A stretch of 42,172 nt of DNA from Pseudomonas sp. PB106. GTDB taxonomy: Bacteria > Pseudomonadota > Gammaproteobacteria > Pseudomonadales > Pseudomonadaceae. Shown piece by piece: positions 16,803 through 24,999 of the stretch. The stretch is taken from NCBI RefSeq assembly GCF_009764645.1, contig NZ_RWIM01000225.1, positions 1-42,172 of the forward strand, in the 5' to 3' direction. The notes beneath the pieces were generated by a model. That model was given only the letters and a program-made list of their open reading frames with translations. It made no database searches and was not told where the DNA came from. A program made the position numbers and the translations under genes. Numbering within the stretch: position 1 is the first letter of the stretch; each line of letters begins with the position of its first letter.

Positions 16803-17522
16803 TCATTCGTGATGCGGCTCGCCAAGGAATGTCAGCGAGCTGAACAACCCACGACTATTCACATCCGCACTGTTCTTCACCGGTACCTCGACTTGCGCCG
16901 CAATCACATTCAAACCCTCATTTCTCACCAGCACCTGCGCACGACCGTCCTTGTCGGTCTCGGTACTCAAGGTGTTCGGCGCACTGCGATAGTCGCCAAT
17001 CAACTTCACCCCCGCCGCCGGTTTGCCATCAAGCAACACCCGCACCGGCAATGATTTGCCTGGCTCGACTGTCAGTGGATCAACCTCCGGCAGGATCAGC
17101 AATTTGATCTGATCGAGTTTCGGCAACTTCGCCCCCGGCTGATAAATCGCCAGGCTGTATTTGAACGTCTCGGTGGCCTCGACAGCCCCCGGCACTTTGC
17201 TGCGACCTTCGTTGATCCACTTCTTGTCGGCGGTTTGCGACCACATGCCGTTGTTCAGTGCCACGGCCAGCACCGCCGGCGTTTTCAACGGTTTCAAACG
17301 GGCGTGATCCGCCAGACGCTCAACACTGACCGGAATCATCTTGCCGCCCGCGTCATAAGCCCAGGCGCCGCTGATTTTCTGCGCCTTGAAAGCATTGTCT
17401 TCGGCGCCGTGGCCATAGACCACTTCGATGTTGCCGCGCCGTTGTTCGGTCCAGAGACCATGGGCCGAGACTTCGCCTGCGAACAGCGCGGCGAAGAGCA
17501 CAAAGGTTTTGCCGTATTGCAT
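16803..17522 (-). CDS. Periplasmic DUF4198 domain protein, probable metal-uptake partner
   Basis: This 239-residue protein has a signal peptide of about 20 residues ending EVSA, predicted to leave a mature protein starting His-Gly-Leu-Trp. The body fits DUF4198, a periplasmic family often found beside TonB receptors and transition-metal transporters. The middle has a carboxypeptidase-like beta-sandwich segment (PGKSLPVRVLLDGKPAAGVKL). The C-terminus is GEPHHE. It starts 12 bases after the stop of the TonB receptor, so the two are co-transcribed. A role in periplasmic metal or metallophore handling is inferred; the metal is unknown. Confidence 0.85.
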   Translation of the reverse strand: MQYGKTFVLFAALFAGEVSAHGLWTEQRRGNIEVVYGHGAEDNAFKAQKISGAWAYDAGGKMIPVSVERLADHARLKPLKTPAVLAVALNNGMWSQTADKKWINEGRSKVPGAVEATETFKYSLAIYQPGAKLPKLDQIKLLILPEVDPLTVEPGKSLPVRVLLDGKPAAGVKLIGDYRSAPNTLSTETDKDGRAQVLVRNEGLNVIAAQVEVPVKNSADVNSRGLFSSLTFLGEPHHE

Positions 17523-17534
17523 GGTGACGTCCTT

Positions 17535-19640
17535 TTACAAGTTGAGTGTCAGGCTGACGGTGAAGTTGCGCGGCTCGCCGGGGTTGACCCAGTAGTTGCT
17601 GTAGGAGCGCTCGTAATACTTTTCGTCGAAGAGGTTGTTCAGGTTCACGCCGACCGTGACGTTGTCGCTGGCCTTGTAATGGGCCAGCAGGTCGACGGTG
17701 TGATAGGCCGGCAATTCGAAGTCGCTGCCGGATTCACCCGAGCGGTCGCCGACATAAGTGAACGCGGCGCCGACATCCGAGCCGCGCAGATGACCATCCT
17801 GAAATTCATAAACCCCGAGCAGGCTGCCGCTGCGCTTGGCCACGCCGAGGATGCGGCTGCCGGTGGGAATCACCGCGTCGCCATGGGTCACTTCGGCGTC
17901 GATGTAGGCGAACGCACCGATCACGCGCAAGGCGTCGGTGACTTGCCCGGTGACTTGCCAATCGAAACCGCGACTGCGCGCCTTGCCCATCGCACGGCTG
18001 GTGTCGGTTCCCGGGTCGAGGGCGAGGACGTTTTCCTTGTCGATGTGGAAGAAGGCGAGGGTGCTGCTCAGGCGCTCGTCGAACAGCTCGTTCTTCATGC
18101 CGACTTCGTAACCCACGCCTTCTTCCGGATCGAAAGATTTGCCTGAGGCATCGAGGCCGTTGTTCGGTTTGAACGAGGTCGAGACGTTGGCGAACAAGCC
18201 GGTGTTTGGTGTCAGCTGATAGAGCAAACCAGCACGCTGGGTGAGGGCGTCATGGCGCTGGCTGCTCTTGGCGTTACGGCTGTGATCGTCGATGCGCTGA
18301 TCGAAATGCTCGAAGCGCGCGCCGATCATCCCGCGCAGTTTGTCGGTGAAGACGATCTGATCCTGCAGGTTCAACGCATGGCTTTCGACATGTTCGAAGG
18401 TGTCGGTGCCGGAGCGTGCGCCGTTGGGTTTCGGCTGGCCGTAAATCGGGTTGTAGAGGTCGATGGCGTAAGGGCCGCCGGCGAGGGTGGTGACGCGCTC
18501 GTCCTTGCGGAAGTTTTCATACTCGGTGCCGATCAGCAGTTCGTGCTGCCACGCGCCGAGGTCGAACAAGCCGCGCAGTTCCAGTTGGGTAATGCTGTCG
18601 TGCCAGTTGGTATCGCGCTCGCGATAGCGGCGGTTGACGGTTCGGCCGTCGGCATTCAGCGGACGGGCCTCCGAAGCGAACCCCCAGAGTTTGCCTTCCT
18701 TGTAGTGGCTGGCCAGGCGTAATTTCCAGCTGTCGTTGAGGTGATGTTCCAGCGTGGCCTGAAGCAGATTGTTGTGGTTGTCGATGTTGCCGTCGTTGGG
18801 TTCGCCGAGGAAGGTCGAGCGCGACACGCCGCTCCATTTGTTGTTCGGCGCAACGATGCCGCGATCAAACGTGGAGCTGTGACGAACGATCTCGCTTTCC
18901 ACCAACAGCGACGTGTCCGGGTTCAACTGCCAACTGATCGAGGGCGCAACGAACACACGTTTGCTGTCGACGTGATCGCGAAAGCTGTTGTTGTCTTCGA
19001 CCGCGAGGTTGATCCGCGAGAGCACATCACCTTGTTCATCGAGTGGTGTGTTGACGTCCAGCGCGGTGCGATAGCGGTACCAACTGCCGGCGCTGGTTTG
19101 CAGAGTGGTGAAGGCTTCGGGCTGCGGCTTCTTGGTCACGATGTTTACCGTGCCGCCAGGATCGCCTCGGCCATACAGGCTGGCGGCCGGGCCTTTGAGC
19201 ACTTCGATACGCTCGATATTGGCCGCGTCCGGTGTGCTCGGGTAACCGCGATTGGCGCTGAATCCGTCTTTGTAGAACTCGGAGGTGGTGAAGCCGCGCA
19301 CGCTGTACTCGTAGAGGGTCAGGCCGCCGAAGTTGTTCTGCTTCGATACACCGCCGGCAAAATCCAGCGCGCGTTCGACGCTGCTGCTGCCCAGATCCTT
19401 GAGGACGCTGGCGGGCACCACGCTGATTGCCTGCGGGATATCGCGGATCGCCGTGTCGGTTTTAGTCGCGCTGGACGAGCGCGTAGCACGATAGCCCTGG
19501 ACCGGGCCGGTCGGCGATTCGTAGTCGGAGATGACGCTGATGGCGTCGAGTTCAAGGGGTTTTGGTTCTTCGGCGAAGGCTGGATCGACCAGCAAACCGA
19601 GGCTCAAGCCCAGCAGCGAGGCCTTTGTTCGAGACGACAT
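17535..19640 (-). CDS. TonB-dependent siderophore or metallophore receptor
   Basis: This outer-membrane receptor has 701 residues from the ATG at 19640, with a signal peptide ending near DPAFA. A plug domain (about 50-165, with DIPQAISVVPASVL, the VRGF motif and IERIEVLKGPAASLYGRGDPGG) precedes a 22-strand barrel ending VSLTLNL. It has no N-terminal STN domain, so it should not signal to an anti-sigma factor. The last residue is Leu rather than the usual aromatic. A TTG at 19655 is an alternative start. It is co-transcribed with the DUF4198 gene. The ligand cannot be read from sequence; ferri-siderophore or a zinc, nickel or cobalt chelate are the main options. Confidence 0.92.
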   Translation of the reverse strand: MSSRTKASLLGLSLGLLVDPAFAEEPKPLELDAISVISDYESPTGPVQGYRATRSSSATKTDTAIRDIPQAISVVPASVLKDLGSSSVERALDFAGGVSKQNNFGGLTLYEYSVRGFTTSEFYKDGFSANRGYPSTPDAANIERIEVLKGPAASLYGRGDPGGTVNIVTKKPQPEAFTTLQTSAGSWYRYRTALDVNTPLDEQGDVLSRINLAVEDNNSFRDHVDSKRVFVAPSISWQLNPDTSLLVESEIVRHSSTFDRGIVAPNNKWSGVSRSTFLGEPNDGNIDNHNNLLQATLEHHLNDSWKLRLASHYKEGKLWGFASEARPLNADGRTVNRRYRERDTNWHDSITQLELRGLFDLGAWQHELLIGTEYENFRKDERVTTLAGGPYAIDLYNPIYGQPKPNGARSGTDTFEHVESHALNLQDQIVFTDKLRGMIGARFEHFDQRIDDHSRNAKSSQRHDALTQRAGLLYQLTPNTGLFANVSTSFKPNNGLDASGKSFDPEEGVGYEVGMKNELFDERLSSTLAFFHIDKENVLALDPGTDTSRAMGKARSRGFDWQVTGQVTDALRVIGAFAYIDAEVTHGDAVIPTGSRILGVAKRSGSLLGVYEFQDGHLRGSDVGAAFTYVGDRSGESGSDFELPAYHTVDLLAHYKASDNVTVGVNLNNLFDEKYYERSYSNYWVNPGEPRNFTVSLTLNL

Positions 19641-19682
19641 GTTATGTTGTTCCAATTGCTATAATTGAAACAATATAACATG
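19638..19682. promoter_or_regulatory. Long palindrome over the TonB receptor start
   Basis: A 45-base interrupted palindrome has 20-base arms around a 5-base centre (GCTAT). The arms read GTTAT-g-TTGTT-c-CAATT against AATTG-a-AACAA-t-ATAAC, with CAT/ATG at the ends and two mismatched pairs. It contains the receptor start codon and fills most of the upstream space. It could be an operator for a metal-responsive regulator or, in RNA, a hairpin hiding the start. Confidence 0.7.
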
Positions 19683-19728
19683 CCTGTTGAGAATGTCTGT
19701 TATTCGCGCATTTAGCGCGAACAAAGCT

Positions 19729-20886
19729 TTATTCTTCTTTTTCTTTCACTGGCGCCGGTGGTGGACGCAGGCCGATTTCAGCCGTGAGCTTCAGCTCTTT
19801 GCCGTTGCGCATCACCTGAATGGTCACCTTGTCGGTCGGTTTGATCCGCGCGACCTGGTTCATCGAACGACGACCATCGCCGGCCGGCTCGCCATCTATG
19901 CTCAGAATCACGTCACCCAATTGCAGACCGGCCTTCTGCGCTGGCCCGTCGCGGAAGATTCCCGCCACGACAATCCCCGGACGTCCGGACAGGCCAAACG
20001 ACTCGGCCAGCTCTTGCGTCAGCGGCTGCACTTCAATGCCCAGCCAGCCGCGAATCACCTGACCGTGCTCGATGATCGACTTCATTACCTCCATCGCCAG
20101 TTTCACCGGAATGGCAAAACCGATGCCCTGCGAACCGCCGGATTTGGAGAAGATTGCCGTGTTGATGCCGGTGAGGTTGCCGTTGGCATCGACCAGCGCG
20201 CCGCCGGAGTTGCCCGGGTTGATCGCCGCGTCAGTCTGGATGAAGTCTTCGTAGTTGTTCAGGCCCAACTGGTTACGTCCGGTGGCGCTGATGATGCCCA
20301 TGGTCACGGTCTGGCCGACACCGAACGGGTTGCCGATGGCCAGCGCGACGTCGCCGATGCGGATATTGTCGGAGCGACCGACCGTGATGGACGGCAGGGT
20401 TTTCAGGTCGATCTTCAACACTGCAAGGTCAGTTTCCGGGTCGCTGCCGATGACGCGGGCGAGAGTTTCGCGACCGTCCTTCAGGGCCACGACAATCTGA
20501 TCCGCGCCGCTGGTCACGTGGTTGTTGGTCAGAATGTAGCCTTCCGGGCTCATGATCACGCCGGAACCGAGGCTCGATTCCATGCGTTTCTGCTTCGGCG
20601 AGTTATCACCGAAGAAGCGCCGGAATTGCGGGTCTTCAAACAACGGATGGTTCGGCTTGTTGATGACTTTGGTGGTGTACAGATTGACCACCGACGGCGC
20701 GGCAATGGTCACCGCGTCCGCATAGGACACCGGCCCCTGCTGCACACTGGTGGTTTGCGGGGCCTGTTGCAGGTTGACGTCGAGGCTCGGCAGCCCCACC
20801 CACTGCGGGTAACGCTGAATAATCAACAGAGCGATAAGCACGCCGGCCAACAACGGCCAGCCCATAAAACGCAGCGCCTTGAACAT
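19729..20886 (-). CDS. algW: Regulated intramembrane-proteolysis initiator protease AlgW (DegS-like)
   Basis: This 385-residue trypsin-like serine protease is tethered by one N-terminal helix (about 8-24). The catalytic triad is visible as H123 (TNNHVTSG), D153 (ETDLAVLKID) and S227 (GNSGGAL), followed by a single PDZ domain (about 275-370). In P. aeruginosa, AlgW is activated by misfolded outer-membrane peptides or MucE. It then cuts the anti-sigma factor MucA, freeing AlgU for alginate and envelope-stress genes. The single PDZ domain separates it from DegP/MucD. It is divergent from the Nif3-like gene. Confidence 0.96.
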   Translation of the reverse strand: MFKALRFMGWPLLAGVLIALLIIQRYPQWVGLPSLDVNLQQAPQTTSVQQGPVSYADAVTIAAPSVVNLYTTKVINKPNHPLFEDPQFRRFFGDNSPKQKRMESSLGSGVIMSPEGYILTNNHVTSGADQIVVALKDGRETLARVIGSDPETDLAVLKIDLKTLPSITVGRSDNIRIGDVALAIGNPFGVGQTVTMGIISATGRNQLGLNNYEDFIQTDAAINPGNSGGALVDANGNLTGINTAIFSKSGGSQGIGFAIPVKLAMEVMKSIIEHGQVIRGWLGIEVQPLTQELAESFGLSGRPGIVVAGIFRDGPAQKAGLQLGDVILSIDGEPAGDGRRSMNQVARIKPTDKVTIQVMRNGKELKLTAEIGLRPPPAPVKEKEE

Positions 20887-20940
20887 TAAGCACGTCCTGG
20901 AAAAGTTGCAGGCGGGGTCAGACCGCCCATAATGTCGCGC

Positions 20941-20946
20941 ATTATA
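20941..20946 (-). promoter_or_regulatory. Candidate -10 box for algW
   Basis: The minus strand reads TATAAT here, 55 bases before the algW ATG in the divergent gap. The -35 region is not convincing. Confidence 0.4.
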
Positions 20947-20989
20947 CGAGGCCGCGCGTGCCTCGGAACGGGATATTTAGGAGTCTTTC

Positions 20990-21748
20990 ATGGCCGTTGC
21001 CCTCAGCACCCTCGTCGAAGAAGCCGACCGTTACCTTGGCAGTGCGAAAATTGCCGATTATTGCCCCAACGGCTTGCAGGTCGAAGGCCGGCCGCAGGTG
21101 ATGCGCATTGTCAGCGGTGTCACCGCCAGCCAGGCGTTGCTCGATGCAGCGGTCGAGGCCGAGGCGGATCTGGTGCTGGTGCATCACGGTTATTTCTGGA
21201 AGGGCGAAGACCCGTGCGTCACCGGCATGAAACAGCGCCGATTGAAGACGTTGCTCAAGCACGACATCAGTCTGCTCGCCTATCACTTACCGCTGGATCT
21301 GCACCCGGATGTCGGCAATAACGTGCAGCTTGCTCGCCAACTGGACATCACTGTCGAAGGCCCGCTGGATCCGGACAACCTGAAAATCGTCGGCCTGGTT
21401 GGATCCTTGAAAGAACCGATGACAGCACGCGACTTCGCCCGCAAGGTGCAGGACGTCGTGGGCCGCGAACCGTTGCTGATTGAAGGCAATCCGATGATTC
21501 GTCGGGTCGGCTGGTGCACTGGCGGTGGCCAAGGCTATATCGATCAGGCCGTCGCCGCAGGCGTCGATCTGTATCTGAGCGGTGAAGCGTCGGAGCAGAC
21601 CTTCCACAGCGCCCGCGAGAACGACATCAGCTTCATCGCCGCCGGCCACCACGCCACCGAGCGTTACGGCGTGCAGGCGCTGGGCGACTATTTGGCGAAA
21701 CGCTTCGCCGTCGAACACATCTTCATCGACATCCCGAACCCGATCTGA
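20990..21748 (+). CDS. Nif3-like dinuclear metal-centre protein (YbgI family)
   Basis: This 252-residue protein belongs to the NIF3/YbgI family. Its metal-site histidines appear in LVHHGYFWKG (about 63-72) and in AGHHATERYG near residue 220, with Asp/Glu ligands between. Family members form toroidal hexamers with two metals per subunit. The reaction is not firmly known, although it is often annotated as GTP cyclohydrolase 1 type 2. It lies between algW and the cys genes, an order I recall from P. aeruginosa. Confidence 0.92.
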   Translation: MAVALSTLVEEADRYLGSAKIADYCPNGLQVEGRPQVMRIVSGVTASQALLDAAVEAEADLVLVHHGYFWKGEDPCVTGMKQRRLKTLLKHDISLLAYHLPLDLHPDVGNNVQLARQLDITVEGPLDPDNLKIVGLVGSLKEPMTARDFARKVQDVVGREPLLIEGNPMIRRVGWCTGGGQGYIDQAVAAGVDLYLSGEASEQTFHSARENDISFIAAGHHATERYGVQALGDYLAKRFAVEHIFIDIPNPI

Positions 21749-21765
21749 CTCACACCACTCCCCTG

Positions 21766-21851
21766 TGTAGGAGCTGCCGAAGGCTGCGATCTTTTGATCT
21801 TGTTTTTTAAAAGTCCAGATCAAAGGATCGCAGCCTTCGGCAGCTCCTACA
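21766..21851. repeat. REP doublet, family 1
   Basis: Two 35-base arms (21766-21800 and 21817-21851) with one mismatch face each other around a 16-base loop. Each arm is GTAGGAGCTGCCGAAGGCTG followed by CGATCNTTTGATCT. It lies between the Nif3-like gene and cysD. The remaining 142 bases up to cysD should hold the cysD promoter, but I could not define it. Confidence 0.88.
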
Positions 21852-21993
21852 GCGGGAATCGCCCAAACGAGCGGGCATATTCATATACCCTTTCGATCTA
21901 GTTGGCGTCCTGATTAGAAGAGGTCGCTGTGCTAGGATTCCCCGCTCGAACACGGCCCGCTGGCCGTTCATAAGAAAGCTTTCGTGAGTAGCC

Positions 21994-22911
21994 ATGGTCG
22001 ACAAACTGACGCATCTGAAACAGCTGGAGGCGGAAAGCATCCACATCATCCGCGAGGTGGCCGCCGAGTTCGATAACCCGGTGATGCTGTACTCCATCGG
22101 TAAAGACTCCGCCGTGATGCTGCACCTGGCACGCAAGGCGTTCTTCCCGGGCAAACTGCCGTTTCCGGTGATGCACGTCGACACCCGCTGGAAATTCCAG
22201 GAAATGTACAAGTTCCGCGACAAGATGGTCGAAGAGCTGGGCCTGGACCTGATCACCCACATCAACCCCGACGGCGTGGCGCAGAACATCAACCCGTTCA
22301 CCCACGGCAGCGCCAAGCACACCGACATCATGAAAACCGAGGGCCTGAAACAGGCACTCGACAAGCATGGTTTCGACGCAGCGTTCGGCGGTGCCCGTCG
22401 CGATGAAGAGAAATCCCGCGCCAAAGAGCGCGTGTACTCGTTCCGCGACAGCAAGCACCGCTGGGACCCGAAAAACCAGCGTCCGGAGCTGTGGAACGTC
22501 TACAACGGCAAGGTCAACAAGGGCGAATCCATTCGTGTGTTCCCGTTGTCGAACTGGACCGAGCTGGACATCTGGCAGTACATCTACCTCGAAGGCATCC
22601 CGATTGTGCCGCTGTACTTCGCCGCAGAACGCGAAGTGATCGAGAAGAACGGCACGCTGATCATGATCGACGACGAGCGCATCCTCGAGCACCTGTCCGA
22701 CGAAGACAAAGCGCGCATCGTCAAAAAGAAAGTGCGTTTCCGTACCCTTGGCTGCTACCCGTTGACGGGCGCCGTGGAGTCCGAGGCCGAAAGCCTCACG
22801 GACATCATTCAAGAAATGCTCCTGACGCGAACTTCCGAGCGCCAGGGCCGAGTCATCGACCACGATGGCGCAGGCTCAATGGAAGACAAAAAACGTCAAG
22901 GCTATTTCTAA
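21994..22911 (+). CDS. cysD: Sulfate adenylyltransferase subunit 2
   Basis: This 305-residue catalytic subunit of ATP sulfurylase forms adenosine phosphosulfate from ATP and sulfate. The PP-loop SIGKDSAV begins at residue 34, and GARRDEEKSRAKER and the RTLGCYPLTGAVES region are also conserved. It works with the GTPase CysN, whose gene starts 9 bases downstream behind an AAGGGG site. Expression is normally under CysB and sulfur supply, but I saw no definable CysB site. Confidence 0.97.
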   Translation: MVDKLTHLKQLEAESIHIIREVAAEFDNPVMLYSIGKDSAVMLHLARKAFFPGKLPFPVMHVDTRWKFQEMYKFRDKMVEELGLDLITHINPDGVAQNINPFTHGSAKHTDIMKTEGLKQALDKHGFDAAFGGARRDEEKSRAKERVYSFRDSKHRWDPKNQRPELWNVYNGKVNKGESIRVFPLSNWTELDIWQYIYLEGIPIVPLYFAAEREVIEKNGTLIMIDDERILEHLSDEDKARIVKKKVRFRTLGCYPLTGAVESEAESLTDIIQEMLLTRTSERQGRVIDHDGAGSMEDKKRQGYF

Positions 22912-22920
22912 GGGGTTGTC

Positions 22921-24819
22921 ATGTCGCACGTATCTGATTTGATCAGCGAGGACATCCTCGCCTACCTGGGCCAGCACGAACGTAAAGAGCTGCTGCGCTT
23001 TTTGACTTGCGGTAACGTCGATGACGGCAAGAGCACCCTGATCGGGCGCCTGCTGCACGACTCGAAAATGATCTACGAAGATCACCTCGAAGCGATCACC
23101 CGCGACTCGAAGAAAGTCGGCACCACCGGTGACGACATCGACCTGGCATTGCTGGTCGACGGTCTGCAGGCCGAGCGCGAGCAGGGCATCACCATCGATG
23201 TCGCCTACCGCTATTTCTCCACCGCCAAACGCAAATTCATCATCGCCGACACCCCCGGCCATGAGCAGTACACCCGCAACATGGCCACCGGTGCGTCCAC
23301 CTGTGACCTGGCGATCATTCTGGTCGACGCCCGTTACGGCGTGCAGACCCAGACCCGTCGCCACAGCTTCATCGCCTCGTTGCTGGGGATCAAACACATC
23401 GTCGTCGCCATCAACAAGATGGATTTGAAAGGCTTCGATGAAGGCGTGTTCGAGTCGATCAAGGCAGACTACCTGAAGTTCGCCGAAGGCTTGAAGATGA
23501 AGCCGACCAGCATGCATTTCGTGCCGATGTCTGCCCTCAAAGGCGACAACGTGGTGAACAAGTCCGAGCGCTCGCCTTGGTACAAAGGCCAGTCGCTGAT
23601 GGAAATTCTCGAGACCGTGGAAGTCGCGGGCGATCGCAACTTCACCGATCTGCGTTTCCCGGTGCAGTACGTCAACCGTCCGAACCTGAACTTCCGTGGT
23701 TTCGCCGGCACGCTGGCCAGCGGCATCGTGCACAAGGGTGACGAAGTCGTGGTGCTGCCGTCGGGCAAGAGCAGCCGCGTGAAATCCATCGTCACCTTCG
23801 AAGGTGAACTGGAACACGCCGGTCCAGGTCAGGCCGTCACGCTGACCATGGAAGACGAAATCGACATCTCCCGTGGCGACCTGTTGGTGCATGCCGACAA
23901 CGTGCCGCCGGTCACCGACAGCTTCGAAGCGATGCTGGTGTGGATGGCTGAAGAGCCGATGCTGCCGGGCAAGAAATACGACATCAAACGCGCCACCAGT
24001 TACGTGCCGGGTTCCATCGCCAGCATCGTCAACAAGGTCGACGTCAACACGTTGGAAGAAGGCCCGGCGAGCGCGTTGCAGCTCAACGAAATCGGCAAGG
24101 TGAAGATCGCGCTCGACGCGCCGATCGCCCTCGACGGTTACGAAAGCAACCGCACCACCGGCGCGTTCATCATCATCGACCGTTTGACCAACGGCACTGT
24201 CGGCGCCGGCATGATCGTCGCGCAACCAGTGACTCACGGCACCGCCACGCACCACGGCAAACTGGCCCACGTTGCCACCGAAGAACGCGCTCAGCGTTTC
24301 GGCCAGCAACCGGCCACCGTGCTGTTCAGCGGCCTGTCGGGCGCGGGCAAGAGCACGCTGGCTTATGCGGTCGAGCGCAAGCTGTTCGACATGGGCCGTG
24401 CGGTGTTTGTGCTGGATGGCCAGAACCTGCGTCACGACCTCAACAAAGGTCTGCCACAGGATCGCGCCGGTCGTACCGAGAACTGGCGTCGTGCCGCGCA
24501 CGTCGCGCGTCAGTTCAACGAAGCCGGTCTGCTGACCCTGGCCGCGTTCGTCGCGCCGAGTGCTGAAGGTCGCGAGCAAGCCAAGGATCTGATCGGCAAG
24601 GATCGTCTGCTGACGGTCTACGTGCAGGCCTCGCCGGCCGTGTGCGCCGAGCGTGATCCGCAAGGTCTGTATGCCGCCGCTGGCGACAACATCCCGGGCG
24701 AATCCTTCCCGTACGACGTGCCGCTGAATGCCGATCTGGTGATTGACACGCAGACGCTGAGTCTGGAAGACAGCGTCAAGCAAGTGCTGGATCTGCTGCG
24801 TGAGCGTGGTGCGATCTAA
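22921..24819 (+). CDS. cysNC: Bifunctional sulfate adenylyltransferase GTPase and APS kinase
   Basis: This 632-residue fusion has two parts. The N-terminal part (about 1-455) is the EF-Tu-like CysN GTPase, with P-loop GNVDDGKST, DTPGHEQY and NKMD. The C-terminal part (about 460-632) is APS kinase CysC, with Walker A GLSGAGKST from residue 471. CysN drives APS formation with CysD, and CysC phosphorylates it to PAPS. The fusion is usual in Pseudomonas, unlike the separate genes of E. coli. A clean terminator follows 20 bases later. Confidence 0.97.
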   Translation: MSHVSDLISEDILAYLGQHERKELLRFLTCGNVDDGKSTLIGRLLHDSKMIYEDHLEAITRDSKKVGTTGDDIDLALLVDGLQAEREQGITIDVAYRYFSTAKRKFIIADTPGHEQYTRNMATGASTCDLAIILVDARYGVQTQTRRHSFIASLLGIKHIVVAINKMDLKGFDEGVFESIKADYLKFAEGLKMKPTSMHFVPMSALKGDNVVNKSERSPWYKGQSLMEILETVEVAGDRNFTDLRFPVQYVNRPNLNFRGFAGTLASGIVHKGDEVVVLPSGKSSRVKSIVTFEGELEHAGPGQAVTLTMEDEIDISRGDLLVHADNVPPVTDSFEAMLVWMAEEPMLPGKKYDIKRATSYVPGSIASIVNKVDVNTLEEGPASALQLNEIGKVKIALDAPIALDGYESNRTTGAFIIIDRLTNGTVGAGMIVAQPVTHGTATHHGKLAHVATEERAQRFGQQPATVLFSGLSGAGKSTLAYAVERKLFDMGRAVFVLDGQNLRHDLNKGLPQDRAGRTENWRRAAHVARQFNEAGLLTLAAFVAPSAEGREQAKDLIGKDRLLTVYVQASPAVCAERDPQGLYAAAGDNIPGESFPYDVPLNADLVIDTQTLSLEDSVKQVLDLLRERGAI

Positions 24820-24838
24820 GCGTTTAGCCTGAAAAAAG

Positions 24839-24874
24839 AAACCCGCAGACGAGTGATTGTCTGCGGGTTTTTTG
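24839..24874 (+). terminator. Intrinsic terminator after cysNC
   Basis: Arms AAACCCGCAGAC (24839-24850) and GTCTGCGGGTTT (24859-24870) with an 8-base loop, followed by TTT. The fit is perfect. Confidence 0.9.
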
Positions 24875-24890
24875 TTGCTTCAAGATTGCT

Positions 24891-24981
24891 ATCGCTGGCA
24901 AGCCAGCTCCCACAGTGATTTTCAGCGCACACAGATATTGTGTAAGGCAGAAAACCCTGTGGGAGCTGGCTTGCCAGCGAT
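24891..24981. repeat. REP doublet, family 2
   Basis: Perfect 25-base inverted arms (24891-24915 and 24957-24981) are built on ATCGCTGGCAAGCCAGCTCC. The element lies between the convergent cysNC and acyltransferase genes. The same family is at 30736-30824. Confidence 0.88.
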
Positions 24982-24999
24982 GAGGGCAGAACAGACGCC

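Noticed and set aside
19638..19682. Zur or Fur box
   Set aside because: The outer TGTTAT/ATAACA half sites are about 30 bases apart, too far for the compact Zur box, and there is no Fur-type GATAAT repeat.
21766..21851. CRISPR array or transposon terminal repeats
   Set aside because: The repeats are inverted pairs spread between genes, not direct repeats with spacers, and no transposase lies between them. REP elements explain them.
22876..24783. 635-codon open frame antisense to cysNC
   Set aside because: High G+C codon structure of cysNC creates long antisense frames. The antisense product has no recognisable family, and the sense frame is a complete CysNC.
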